Assembly (NCBI GenBank): GCA_949357655.1 | Contig: CASHTG010000016.1 | Span: forward strand, 1,178,001 to 1,242,000 | Source of the DNA: Parascedosporium putredinis | Taxonomy: Eukaryota; Ascomycota; Sordariomycetes; Microascales; Microascaceae | Length of the DNA: 64,000 bases | Reading direction: 5' to 3' | Part shown: positions 12,495 to 25,800 of the stretch, in pieces | How the letters are laid out: every line of letters starts with the position of its first letter | Numbering within the stretch: position 1 is the stretch's first letter | Position numbers and translations under genes: made by a program | The notes under the pieces: model-generated | Database searches by the model: none | What the model was told of the DNA's origin: nothing | The model's input: the letters and a program-made list of their open reading frames with translations, nothing else

Positions 12495-15212
12495 CCATCT
12501 GAGACCATCTCCATGTTTAAACTGCTAGAGTAATTTGATCAGTTCCGTCCATCGAACTAAGTAATGTTCTCTAGGTCTTCGACCCAAGGAGCGAGTCTGG
12601 CCCAGTCTGTAAACTCAACACGGCGATGCCAAACATCATGTTTAGTCGGCGTTGCTCGATTTCAGGTGAAATCCTCCCCTTTCATTGTTTTCTCCTCTTA
12701 CTGAATAGAAGAAATTAATTGTTCGCGCTGAGCTAAACAGCTGCACAGCTGCTTCTGGAACGAACGAACGAACAGGACCCCAAGGGGTTGTGGCCATCAA
12801 GGCTACTCTTGCTCCCTTGAAGGCACGCGCAGAGTTCCGTGACCGATCCCCTCTTGCCCCCTTCTGTAATAGCCCTCAAGCCGCCTTTGTCTTTGTGTGG
12901 AAACGCCACTCTCGGATGGTGCAGACTATGGACAGAGAGATGACGTAGTGTCATGTACATCCCTCGACCCAAAGCGGGACCGACACCCCACTCCGCCGCG
13001 TCCTCACCAATCCCCAATAAGCCCCGATCCCCAACCAAAGCCCCTGAAATGGGGCCTTTTTTTTTTTTTTTCTTCTTCTTTTGTTTTCGGCACTCTAATA
13101 TTACCATTCATGTCTTTTGGTCTTCTTATTACTGTCTGTACTTCTGCCCCCTCTGCCCCTCCATGTATACCGAGGGTGGCAGGCAAAGGTAGCCAAGGTT
13201 CCCCTGGCATGCCGGACGAAACACAATCTCATTTGAGGCCAACAATGGCAAGCAAAGGTCTAGTTTCCGGTACCAAGCTTTGGTTTTGAATGGGGTGGTA
13301 GTTTCAGATTTATGGAACATTAGAGATTCTGATTCCCAGGCCCAAAGAAGGGGTTTTCATCATGGAAGGAAGCCTCTCTTTACAGCATAGCATCAGAAAA
13401 ACGTTTGAAGGGAAATTTGAATGCCCCATAGAAAGCGCCAGGCCGTCCTTCAAGCTAGAAACACTACCAGACTGATCACATGCGCGCGCGCAACAAGACG
13501 AGAACGGCGCACGAGGGAAGACTCGGAGTGAAGTCAAGAGATGGAGAGACACGTCAACTGGAGCGTTTGAACGACTCGTCTGTTCCCCCAAATCCACTTT
13601 TATCGACGTGAAACGGGATGATGAGGCTCCCATCGCCCGCCCCGGTGATCATGCTGGTCTTCCGTCGCCTCCCATTGCCATGACCCGACTTGGCGGTGCA
13701 AGGTGCCAAGATGCTAGGGAGACCTTAATGTTGCCGCCTACAAGCGCAGCGCTAGAATTTCAGAGACGGTCATGTCGACGTGAGGCTGCCTACAGGTCAG
13801 GCTCTGGCCCTTACACCCTTGCAGCTGACACTCCCAACCTATTTTGCATTCTTTGCGCTCAGCGTTGAAGACGAACCTCGCTCTTGGTTTGGGTTGTTTT
13901 GTCCTTGTTATCCCTTCCTCCCTTTCTCTCCTCCTCCCCTTGAAGGGCGTTCCTAGAGCCTTCTATTCAGGAGGGCTAGATCCGGGGGTGGGTCGCACTC
14001 CGAAAACCTCAGTCCTTTACGAAAGAGTGGGGACGGAAACGGGAGACTAGAACTTGGAACCAGGATCCATAGATCTCGTGAAACCTGAACAAGTGACCAG
14101 TGATACCTTCTGCTACCACCCAGCAAGGTCCAGCACCGATTACTGCATAGCCAGCAAAGCAGAACCGACAGGCACATCCCACAATATCCTGCTCGCGAGC
14201 CTTTCAACAGACCAGAGGACGAGGGCAAACGTTGCATCCCCATCTGCTAGAATATACGATCACCGACAATCTCCGACGATCCACCAACAAGATACACTGA
14301 GTGTCTGTCTCCGCCGGACGCTATATGTAGGATTTGATATTAATGTGCGACGGATATACCTCACACCCTATCACCCTAGATCTCGTCACACGAAGGGCCC
14401 TATTCGAGTGATTGGGGGCACCAACCTTGCGCCGGTAATGGATAGAATCTAATACAGATCAAGCAAAGCCATGGCCTCCTGCCAACTGAGACAAGCAGCG
14501 CGCGAGAGGGCAGTCTTCAACTAAAATAGACCAAGAGTACCTCGGTAGGCTCCCTTGGGTTCTTCGACGAGAGGAAATTCAGGGTAACGAAAGAAAAAAA
14601 GAAAAAGAAAAGGAAAAAAGTTGGCAGGTCGATGCGTTCCTGCACTCCTTGCTGATCCTCGCCAATTGGGGTAATAGAACAATGCTTTTGGGGCCGGCGC
14701 GGGGCAGGCCAGGGAAGTTGGGAAGATGCCAGGCAGTGGATGTGTTGCAGTGCACCCAGCCAAGCCAGCCTGCCAGTGCTGCCTCTTGTCCACTTTGATT
14801 TGTGCAGAAGGGCGATTGATCACGACTATCCTTGTAACGCTTTTCTAGCTGAGCGCCCTCTCATCATTACATTGACCCACAAGGTATCCAATGTTCTATT
14901 TGACAATTACCCAATGGCAGCCAACTCTTCTAGCAGGCCTGCCGGCATCCACTCTTGAGGTGTCCCTACGAGAGGGTGGCGTTCAAGAACCGTATATTTG
15001 CGGTTGCGAGCAACAGCGAGAACCAACCCCCACCTCCCTTTTGCATGCGCGCCTTGCATCAATTGGGAGAGCAGCTAGCAGGCTACCAGAAGCCATGGCC
15101 TGGGGCTGCATATCATTTTGCGGCTCCATGTTTCGTCAAAAACAGTTACGGGTCTGGCTCCCAGCCAGCCCCGACAAAAACGAGTGAGACGAAGAGCCAA
15201 AGCATGAATGAG

Positions 15213-15237
15213 GAATGATGAATGATGAATGATGAAT
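15213..15237. repeat. Heptamer tandem repeat (GAATGAT)n
   Basis: Three exact GAATGAT units and a partial fourth lie in tandem in non-coding DNA. A short minisatellite with no evident function. Confidence 0.8.
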
Positions 15238-18200
15238 ACCGCGACAGGTAAGAGAATCGGCTCCTCGATGTACTAGGTGGAATTTGGCGATTGGCGGTCT
15301 TCAAATCGTCCGAAGAAGAGGAGCGCCTAGCCGAGACCGATGCTCTATTCGCAACACACTGCTCCAATGCCCGTTTCAAGAGGCCCTTCCGAGGGCTGTC
15401 CTCCCCAAATTCCCTAGATGGGGAGGACCCGAAGGCTTCGCCGCCCGAAACACTTCCACGAGGGCGGAACAGGAGGGAGCGTCTTTAGCCCAGGCTATTC
15501 TTGTCCCTGCAACTTTTCCTCATCCCAGCCAAGCCAGCCAAGCCAGCCAGTCTAGGCCACTGGTACTTGTACCTGTAAGCTGGCGGTAGTTTTCGAGAGT
15601 CCCACAAAAGGCAAATGGGAAAATAATGGGGGTTGCATGCGAACGTTGGTAGCAATATTTCACCTCGCCGCCATTACGTCATTGGCCTCCTTCCACCGGC
15701 GCCCCACCCGAAGGAGCATGGCAGAGGAATAAAACCCACAGAGGGCAGTTCCTCTTTGCAGTGTCGTCGCGTTCCAGCTTTGGGTATTTTCGAGGGGTTT
15801 TGGGGTTTCCAGTTCGCTTCTTTTTCACTCGCATCTCGCATCCCGCATGCCGGGGCTGAGAGGGGTGGCAGGGGGATAACGGGGCTGCATGACAGACGTG
15901 AGAATGGTTCGATGGCGTTTTTTCTTCTTTCCTTCTCCCTCTCTCCTTTTATTAGAGAGTTTTGTAATAATACAGGAACACCCAGTCCCGATCAAATTGG
16001 CCAGCCACCCCTCCGATTGCGCCCCGGCCCGACTTGTGCTACGGGAGCGGTGTGGAGGAAGAAAAAGACAAACAAAAGAGAGGGAAGCAAGGGAAGACAG
16101 TTGACTTGCGGGCTCTTCAGGTTCATGCATTAGAGACAGGTACTCCCCATTTTGCCCGTGAACAGGCTGTATTGTCTCCACCTGACGCTCCGCTTCTTTC
16201 GATGACGTATGCCATCCCTCTTGGCAGGACACTGCACTTTGAACATTCCAACTTATTACTGCGATATAGTAGTGTACGCTTCGTGCTTAGAAACTACCTC
16301 GGCGGCAAAGGACTGGAGGGTTGAATATCTCACCTCGTGATTAGAAACACGAAAATCTAGACTCTTCTTTTTCAATCTAATGCTCTCCTTAACCGTCCCT
16401 TTAATTCATCCCAAGGTAGGATTCTGCAGTCGAAGTGGACCCTGAAAATCTCTCAAGCCGGCTCTTGGCCGCCCTGAGATGTCCGAGATCGATCTCGTGT
16501 CTTTGATGCTGCGAGCGGTCATGTCATGAGTCATCCTCAATGCCTCTTATGACCAAGGCGCGCCTGCCGACAGTTTCTCGCTCGCCAGTAATCTCAACCA
16601 ATCACGCCCCCAACGTTGGTCGAGGAGATGGGAAACCTTAACAACCGTCTCGAAGCAACAAGCCCTCGAGCCTCTCGCTCGCAGCATCGGAACCGTCACG
16701 GAGAGTTGGCTGCGGGGAATCATATGAAGTCATCGGTCTGAACAACTGCTGCTTAACTCGAGTCAAATCGGAGCGGACAAGTGGCTCCTGTCTGACATGG
16801 TCCAAAGAAGCACCACTTCGTCAGATAGGTATAACTTTGTTGGGTATTATTGCCAGTTCTTAATCGAGGCTGCTCGGCCCCCATCTCTCTCCATGTTGTC
16901 ATATATTCAACTTTCTCCTCGACTTGCATTCGCCTCATTGCACGACCCACCCTCCTTATCCACTTTGAGTTCTTTCGACAGGGCCTTTCCTCCGATTCCC
17001 CAAGGCGAAGGGGAGCTTCTTTTCCATGGCTATTCCCTGTCAAACCCAAAAGGGAAATGGGCTGGGGGAAAAGGAGGAAACAGAACTGGGAGAAGAGTAG
17101 TGTAGTAGCTAGCTACCAGGAACGACGGTGGATCCCCATATTTCCACCTCTCGCCCCTGCATCCTGCTTTTTAACCCATGCTGGGAGGCTCTAATGATCT
17201 TCTCTCTCCAGGACATCCATACCTCCGTTTAGCTCCAGGATGGGAGAAGGGGGGTGGTGCTGGATGCTGATGGAGCGGGCTTCCAGGGAAATCGTGCCTT
17301 AGCTCGCGGCACCGCGACTTACCGTTCTCCTCACACTGCTTCCACCCCCTCCCCTTCTCTCACTCTCCTCTTCTTCGACTCGTTCTGCCAGAAAAACCGG
17401 TTTTTCGCCGTCCATCAAAGATGGGGCCTTTGAGAGACATTCCCGCCCACCCCCTTCCGTGCAGCCTACCTGTTTTGCCCGTTGAATCTTTTTACACCAT
17501 ACCGTAGACTGCCCGAGGTAACATTCTTCGACGCCTTGAGAAATGAAGAGGTCCGAAACCTTGCGTTGGCGCGTAAATCTCCGCCTTCCCCATATCCATA
17601 TACAGCATAAGCCATCCTGTTTGCCTTCAAAGTCCCTCGTACCCAACGCTACTCGGAGTCGATACCGCGGCAAGATCTTTCGAGTAAGGCTTAGGGGCGC
17701 TTTGGGGTGTTGCTCCCCTTTTGGGATCTGCAACTGACCCGAGGATGTGATGCTCAGAACAGAGCTTAGATATAGAAAAAAGAAGACAAAAAAGTCCTCT
17801 TCTGCGGGAGGATTCCTTCTTGGCCAGACGCACGATAGTAGACTCTATCTACTCAAGGACCTACTTTTGTAGAAAGGGGCGGGGCGAGAGAAACTATTGA
17901 CAGCGTAGGCTCCAAGTCTTTTCACAGGTCGCCCGTCCCCTGGGCTGTAACTTGATGTCTCTTTATCAAGTTAGTCTAGGGGAACGTCTCCTCCGTAAAA
18001 CTGCCGCCGTAGGCTGGTGATGTGGACAGGTCCTCGAGCAACATACGTTTTACGAGATTTCTGTAAATGGGGCTCGCACTACACGCCCCCCTCCTTTCTC
18101 ACGTCACAAAGGCCTAGGCCTTCGTCTCCTCCTCATCCTTTCGCGTTGCGACCTGTCAAGGCCGTGGAGACCGGTGTGCGAGAAAGGTAGCCGCATGAGC

Positions 18201-19325
18201 TGGCCCGAAACGAAACGAAAGAAAGAAGGAAAGAAACAAGCTTGAAAAGAGTGACGAGGCACATTCCGCCCTTTTCTCCGTAGTTGGTATATTTCTTGTG
18301 GAACTCTACTTTGGCGGCTTCGACTTGTTGCGAAACGTCTCGAGGTTCTGTTCCCCTTCCCGCGTTTGCTTGCCTCTCTGATGTCGCTCGTGAGCTCTGC
18401 TTCTTCTTGTTTTCCTCTTGCTAGTCCTCTGTATCTTTGCAACATGTCTTCATCTCATGAATCCACCCGCTTCACCGTCCCCTGAGTAGTGATGACCACG
18501 GGAACGCCTTCTCACGAAAGGTAGAGAGTGAGAGGAGAGAGGGTACTTGGGCGAACTGACGACCAAAGTCTTACATGCCCCAGTCAACAAGGGTTATGAG
18601 ATAATTCGCGTCACCCGAGGGATGTCTGTCCAACACCGTGTGCTTCGGAGTGTAGGTTTCCGCAAATAGAAGCTGCCAGTCTCTTAATGTAGACAAGCAG
18701 GCTTTCGTTGATTGCTCACGTCTCGAGATGGCCACCCTCGTTGTCATGCGCCGACTACGAGTCCGTACGGCGCACTACGACTCGGGGAAAGGATAAACCT
18801 CTTGGGGGAAATAAACGTAAGGGGAGACGTGCGTGCCTGGAAACTCCATCTGCAGTTTGCTAGTCTATGGCTTAGGAAGATTCTTCATTGTTATACATTA
18901 TCCTTACAGGACTGCCTCGAAACTTGGAGCGCCTCCTGCCTCTTCTTTTCCACTTTCCTCGGCTTTGGGTGAATCGAAAGCGGATGGGTTGGAAGAAAAT
19001 ACATAAATAAAGGCACTCCCCCATGAACAAAACGCCCTGAAACCCCATGCGGAAATTTACTCGTCTTTCGTGCTTAATTGCGGTGTCCCTTCCTCCGCCT
19101 TCCCTTGCTTTCAACCGTGACGGCGCGTCCACCAGCTTGAATGCGATGGGGTGTATAGGCTCGCCTTGGGATATAAGTAATGGCGCAACGCCCCTGGGCA
19201 CCAGAAGCGATATCCCTGGGCAAATAAATGATGTCTAGAGTAATGCCCCCGTGATAGCTGAATGCGTGTCCAACTGACCCCCAGATGAAAGGAAAGCATG
19301 GTCTCTGGACAAGAGGTTTGATAAT

Positions 19326-20608
19326 CTACTTGAAGAACTTGGCGAGGGAGACCTCCTTGTCATCGTGCTTGTTGAGGATCTTGGCCGTTGCCAGCTCAAA
19401 GTCCTCTTGTGTGACGTGAACCCTCCTTTCCCTCAAGGCGTACATACCCGCCTCGGTACAGACACCCTTGAGCTCGGCACCGGAGCAGCCGTTCATCCTC
19501 TCCGCAATCTTGGTGAGGTTGATACCACGGGTGAGGTTCATCTTTCGGCTGTGGATCCTCAGAATGTCGGCACGCGCCTCCACGCTCGGAGGAGGGAACT
19601 CGATCTTTCGGTCGATACGGCCGGGACGCAGAAGGGCGGGGTCGAGAATGTCGAGTCGATTCGTGGCCATGATGACCTTGATGTTTTTGGTGGGCTCGAA
19701 ACCATCGAGCTGGTTGAGCAGTTCCAACATGGTGCGCTGCACTTCCGAATCACCGCCCGAGGAGCCTTCCACACGCGAGGAACCAATACTGTCGATTTCG
19801 TCCATGAAGATGATGGACGGGGCGTGCTCTCTGGCCATGACGAACAGTTCGCGGACCATGCGGCTACCCTCACCAATGTACTTTTGCACCAGCTCAGAGC
19901 CTGAGACGCGGATGAACTTGCAGTCGGTGTGGTGGGCGACGGCTCGGGCAAGCAGCGTCTTGCCGGTACCGGGAGGGCCGTAAAGGAGCACACCCTTGGG
20001 CTGAGCGATACCGAGGGACTCGAATAGCTCTGGATGCTTGAGACCGAGCTCGATGACCTCCTTGATCTCCTTGATCTGCTTGTCGAGACCACCAATCATG
20101 TCGTATGTGCTGTCGGGAACCTTTTCCACCATCATGAGAGATACAAGAGGATCGACCGAGGACGGGAGCATCTTCTCGAGCTTGTAGCTGTCAGACAATA
20201 ACGTTACTCGCTTGCCAACGGTAAGCTTGGTGACGTCAACGGAGTCGGCGATATCGACGACTATTTACGATGGCAAAAACACAAGGCTGTTAGTCAAAAA
20301 AGGGACTCATCCACGGCGGGCGGCAGGGCTGCGACAAGGCCAGGAGCTTTGCATTGCATCGGGATAGACTAACCGTATTTTCCTTCGGGGTGCACCTTTA
20401 CAAGAACCTTCTTGGTGCCCATGACTTTGACGACTTCACCGACGTAGGAGCCAGGCTGTTGGAGGAGTCCGAGCTCCTCGCGGAGGAGCCGTACGCGCGA
20501 GTTGTAGTCATTCCTCTGGGCTTCAAGACGTCTCAGAACAGCTTGCCCTTTGAGGATCTCGAGCTTCATCGCCTCGATCTTGTTCTGATAATAGTTGTCG
20601 AGCGCCAT
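19326..20608 (-). CDS. RPT6: 26S proteasome regulatory subunit 8 (ATPase Rpt6)
   Basis: One of six AAA ATPases in the base ring of the 19S particle, which unfolds ubiquitinated substrates and feeds them to the 20S core. The protein is 389 residues, the usual length. It has an N-terminal coiled coil (about residues 8-50), an OB region containing VKVHPEGKYVVD, Walker A GPPGTGKT at 173-180, Walker B with DEID at 232-235, and the second region of homology LLRPGRIDRKIEF with its arginine fingers. One intron at 20373-20261 (113 nt, GTTAGT donor, ATAG acceptor) splits the Val codon after KY. The start at 20608 has A at -3 and gives MALDNYYQNKIEAMK. No frame correction is needed, making it a good internal control for sequence quality. 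It is divergent from VNX1, 2.2 kb away. Confidence 0.98.
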
Positions 20609-22850
20609 CTTGCTGATTGTCGGCTGCTCCTTTCGGAGACGGAGTCTCTGGGGTTTGAGGTGGGGACACAGAAACGGGAGGTAGGAGGAAAAAAGAAAAG
20701 GCTTGATAGCGACGGGAACCGGTAATGCAGACTTCGATTTGCAGGTCGCGGGCGACGTCTTCGAGTTGGAGATTGGTGATGATGAGTTGCGCAATGGCTC
20801 GGGTTGCAAATGACTGTCTGAAAGGCTCTCTGCTGGTTGCCCCGTACGCGTGTGTCGCTGTAGCCTCATGGTTGGAGCTCCCCAGGCTCAGCCCAGCTCA
20901 TATCACGTGAGATGTGCAGCTCCACCCCGGCCTCCGTTCCAATTGTGAGAATACTCACAGCTCCTGAGCTCCCTTTCTCTTGGCACGCCCAAATGGCCCA
21001 TGCTCAAGCAAACTTGAGTGGGAGAAACACACCAGACTCTTCTACCACCAGCCAATCCTATGAATACTCAGTGACGGTCAAGGTAAAAAAAAAAAAATCG
21101 AGAGGATTTTGCCTGCGCATACACCAAATGTATGATGATGTTTGTTTTGCCGCATTCTATGGCCGTTGACCGCTTAGATTTCCCTTCGAGTTGAGTGATC
21201 ATAGCACACCGCAGAAGTCAGTGGCCAAGTAACATTGCACGAGTCCTGAAGCTACAGGCAGATGTCCACTTCCGCTCTCTTGAAATAGATCGAGAGGATA
21301 CCTGAACGGCCCGATGAACACACTCGCCACCTGAGGTATTTCATATTTCGCTGCTTAAGTCTCCCGCGTGGGGGCAAGATTGATTCCTGTCGGCAGCCTT
21401 GTAATTGCGAATTGATGTGCAGAAACATATAAGCTCTGCAACGTTTTCCATATTACCAAGTACGAAGTACGACGTACGATGTCAAGGATGTACAGTGAGT
21501 TCAGTCTGGACCTCACTCATCGCATCGAGGGCAGCTGGCTATTATTATGGGTACATTGGATCGTCTTGAAGATGGGCCAGGCCAGGCGATGTTAGCAAAG
21601 ATCCATCCATTTGTATTATACTCTCCACTGTTCTGCAGGCGCCACCCTGAAAGACAAAAAAGGCCCCGCTCGCACTAGCCCGCATTCGAGTCAGCAGGGC
21701 CAATCTCGAGCCCCTGATTCGACAACTGTCACGGGCGATGGCATCAGTCTGGCCATCGTAGCTCTCCAGTGGCTTCGACAGCTCTCCGCACGAGCAGCAA
21801 TCGGCGCAAGACCAACCCCAAGATAAGAAATCGGAGGTGTTCGTAGCGTGCAAGATATGGCTGCGGAGGGCTAACGTAGCATGCACAACTCGCGGAAGCG
21901 GTGGGAGAGGGGATCATCTGTGCGAGGCTGCCAAGGTTCGTTCTCACGACGCGGGGATCACGGGTCTCGATACGCCATCAGGCAGGGAGACGCGAGACAT
22001 CAAATACTTGTAGCTGATGCCACTCCGTACACTACACTAGATATTAACGGTTGCTCGACAGGCAGATTGGATTGATTGCGTTTTGCTTGCCGAGGATTAT
22101 TCCAGGGTATCCGCCTTTTGCTTGTGACCTCCACCATGGCTCATTTTCCCGCTTGCCGCGCTGTGCTGAGCTCGTACAAAGTACATCCTTGATGGATCCA
22201 TTCTCGCATATTGATAGTCGCCAGGCGACTTGTTAGCTCTAGTTACAGTTGTCGCTTTGTACACGACACTAGCAGCCCTGGACGCTACCCTGCCCTCCCG
22301 CAAGTGGGAACGTCGATTAATTGTATTATCTCCTCACTTCCTTCCTGTCTAGCAACAGCGTGCTTTCCTTCCCGCATTCTTCGTCAGATGCATCGTCGCG
22401 CCTGACAGCTCCCCTCGCACAGCGAAGTGGGTTCTCTATTCTCCCTTTTTCTTCATCGTTTCTACCCCCAGTCTTTTCTTCTTCTTCTTCTCTGCTGCTT
22501 CTTTCCCACCTATTTTCTCTCCTGCCTATCTGTTAAAAGGGAGGAAAGCTCGAGAGCTATCGAGATCCGTGGTTTGTTTTTGTTTGTTCAAATACCACCT
22601 CGACCTCCGCTCCACATCAATCTCGCCGTCCTTGCCGTCCCGCGTCAGATACGGGGGCATAACCTGCGGATGCGGCGCCCAACTCAATAAACATACCTCG
22701 CCGTTTCCCGGTGTCCCGTTTTTCTCGTCTCGTCTTCGTCTCTTTGCGCTTTTACAATTAAAGCACGCGAAAGAGCCCACATCATTCGTTGGGGGCCCCA
22801 AATTTCTTTGCTCGATACAACACTGAGCTGCGGCGGTTGGGAACATCGCC
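20609..22850. other. Divergent upstream region between RPT6 and VNX1
   Basis: Two divergent genes share this 2.2 kb. The last 400 bases before VNX1 are strongly pyrimidine-rich (TTCTTCTTCTTC around 22470-22510), as in many fungal core promoters; the RPT6 side also has A/G-rich (T/C-rich on its strand) sequence at 20670-20700. No coding exon, RNA gene or proteasome control element was confidently identified. Confidence 0.45.
21458..21480. repeat. Imperfect tandem repeat of a TACGA motif
   Basis: Three close copies of AAGTACGA/CGTACGA occur head to tail, each containing the palindrome GTAC. It lies in the shared upstream region of RPT6 and VNX1 and may be chance or a binding-site cluster. Confidence 0.5.
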
Positions 22851-25800
22851 ATGGGATCTTCCCGACAGCCCTCAAGGGAGAGGCCATCCTCTCCCATCCC
22901 CCACAGCCCTTTACCTTCTCCCGCTCTGGACGACGTCTTGTCGGCGAGCTACCAATCTACAGACACCGTTCGAAGACATCCAGACTCCAGTGGTTACGGT
23001 TAGTACACTTTTCTTTCCCCTTGAAGCTAAAACTTGGCATATCATAAAAAGGGGAACACGTCAACTGATAGACGACTGCCTGGTCGGCTTTTCCGTCTCC
23101 CTTTAGGAACTATTCCGAGCTCTGCTACTCCGATAAGAAGCCCCTGATCAACCCAGAGACGACGCCCTCATCATCGAGAGAGCCTACATACGCGCAAGTA
23201 GTCGCCGCCGACCGATCTGGGGGTACCGAAAGACAACGGGGACCTCGAGCTAGGAAACCTGCGATCCCCGCCGACCTTCGGTAAACCCGATGACTCCCTA
23301 TCGAGGGGGCGTCTATTCGGTGGACGATGATGTCACGGAGGTGGAAGCGGACGCTGAGCAGCAGCGCGAGCACTCACAGCAAGGATACGGTACGCGTCGA
23401 CGGAGTGTCGCTCGCCCTTCATTACCCCGGGGGCAATCACAATCTCTTAGGATGGCGGAAGACGAGAGCGACGATGAGCAGGAAGAGGTACCCGAGGAGG
23501 TACAGCCCGTGGAAGAATCGATACACCACAGCGACCTTCAACTAGAGGAACACCTTGATTGCGATTCTGACGGCGATATCAGCGACGCCGAGAGCTTTAC
23601 GCTCAAGGATCGCCAGGAGGCCATCAACGAAACCCATCCATTCGGTATCAGGCTCTGGAAGCCCGCCCTGTACAAGAAGAACCGTTCGGTGCAGAAGACG
23701 GCCGAAGGAGACATCCACTCCACCCCCGGGCAAATTGGCGGCGCCTGGGTCCGCCTGTTCAACCTCGCCTGGACACTCTTTTTCGGCTGGTGGCTGGCGC
23801 TACTGGCCGCCATTGGGGCCATGGCGTGCTTCTTCCTCGTGGCCGCTCCGGGGTCGCGGCCCTATGGCCGCGTGCTGTGGGGACTTGCAGGCTACCTGTT
23901 CTTCCCCTTTGGCAAAGTGGTGCGCTTAGAGAAGGACGAAGCCTATCTCCACGAAGACCGTGGCGAAGGCCGAAGCATTTTCGAGTACGAGCAGTGGCAA
24001 AACGGCGACCTGGAATACGGACGCCTATTCTTTGGTCCAGAACCGAACCGTTCCATCGTGGGTCGGTCGAGGAGGAGCATCGACTCGAGTCTGAGCGAGA
24101 CGGACAGCCTCCTTGGACACTCTCGAACCATTGAGCGTACCGACGCCAACGACGACACACCTCGGATGAAGCGACGACTTTTGGCCGAGGAGAGTGGAAC
24201 GTAGGGAGGGTCATCTTCTTTATCTGCTTTTATTTCTTCATCGCGCCGGCGCTTCTCCTTGTCTCCCTCATCTGCTGGTTGCTCGTGTACTGGATCCCTA
24301 TGGGCAAGGTCACGGCCCTCCTCTTTAGTCACTTGCGCCGACACCCCTTGGCCCTATCGTTCGAATCCGGATTCGTTGCCGCGGAAGCCCCGCGATCGTC
24401 CATCCTTCTCTGCACGTACCGTTCAGTGGGTCCGCGCTACTGGAAGTACACGGTGGATGGAACCAACATTATCCTCATCAACCTCATGGCGGTGGTGGTT
24501 TTCGTCATTGTGGATTGGTACGTGCTCCACGGGGTATTCCACTTGGATTCGTTCATCACATCATCCGCGTTCCTCTTCCCAGCAGGCCTGCTTTCCATCA
24601 TTCCGCTGGCCTACTTTATCGGCCAGGCAGTAGCCTCGATCTCGGCGCAGTCGTCGATGGGCTTGGGCGCCGCCATCAACGCCTTCTTCTCGACCGTCGT
24701 CGAAGTGTATCTTTATTGCATCGCGCTCAACCAGGGCAAGGGCCGGCTCGTGGAGGGCAGTATCGTGGGCAGCATATTTGCGGGTATCCTCTTCCTCCCG
24801 GGTCTGTCCATGTGCTTTGGGGCCATCAAGCGTAAGACGCAGAGGTTCAACGCCAAGTCTGCGGGCGTGACATCGGCCATGTTGCTGTTTGCTGTGCTGA
24901 GCGCGTTCGGGCCCACGCTTTTTACCAGATTTACGGCACGCACGAGCTCAACTGCACCGACTGCATCGAGACGGGAGACTCGGGCATGGATGGGTCTCGA
25001 GATTGCCGCCGATGCTTCTTCTCCGAGGTACCGGCGCTCGACGATAGATTTTATATCGAAGCGGTGCGGCCGTACTGCTACCTCGCGGCGGGAGCTCTCT
25101 TCCTCATGTACCTGGTGGGACTCTGGTTCACGCTCCGTACGCACGCGGCGGTGATTTGGAACTCGGAATTGGACGAGAAGAAGCAGCACGAGGAGGCGGC
25201 GGCGGCGGCAGCAGCGGCGGCTGCTACGCACGCTGCATCTCTCCGACAGTCGGTCCCCCATTCCTTTGCGGAAACGACGGGTACGGACATTCGTGATTCG
25301 CACTTGTATCAGAGAATTCTCGGGCAGTCGCTGAAGCAGGTGGGACTTTCGCCTCGTCAAGATGATTTCACTCGGCAGGGCTCATCTGCCACGGGCGGCT
25401 CCTCGACGGCGATGGCGAGTGGTGCGGTTAGCACGCCGCACGTTGTGCCGCCCAAGACGGGCGGGGACGACGGCCACCAGCACCAGCACCAGCACCATCA
25501 CACGCGCGTCCACATCCCCGGATTCTCGGAGGCGGAAAACCAGAACCTAGTGCGACAGGTAGCCGAAGTGGCTGCGACGGCGGCGGTGTTCGCGGCCCGG
25601 GATTCTCGGCACACGAGGCGAGGGACGGGAACCGTCCGTATAGGAGGCACAACCGAGGGGTCCAAGGTCGGATCTGCGAATGCGGCGGGACCACGGCTCT
25701 CTACTTTCCCGGAGCCGGATGGCCCGCCGGAGCTGGCAGTCGGTGTGGATCATGGAGGGGCTGGTGGGGGCGGGGGCCACGATGCGCCCAACTGGGGACG

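Larger units (their letters stand above)
9186..19325. other. 10 kb region without a recognisable gene
   Basis: Between the phosphatase start and the RPT6 stop I find no family match on either strand. The longest open frames are under about 170 codons, lack spliceable partners in phase and have Ser/Arg/Pro-rich compositions expected of random frames. Base composition looks balanced, without the TA-rich bias of repeat-induced mutation. Many T/C and A/G tracts occur (for example near 10090, 13050 and 14585). The part nearest 9186 presumably carries the phosphatase promoter and 5' leader. Non-coding transcripts cannot be excluded. Confidence 0.5.
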
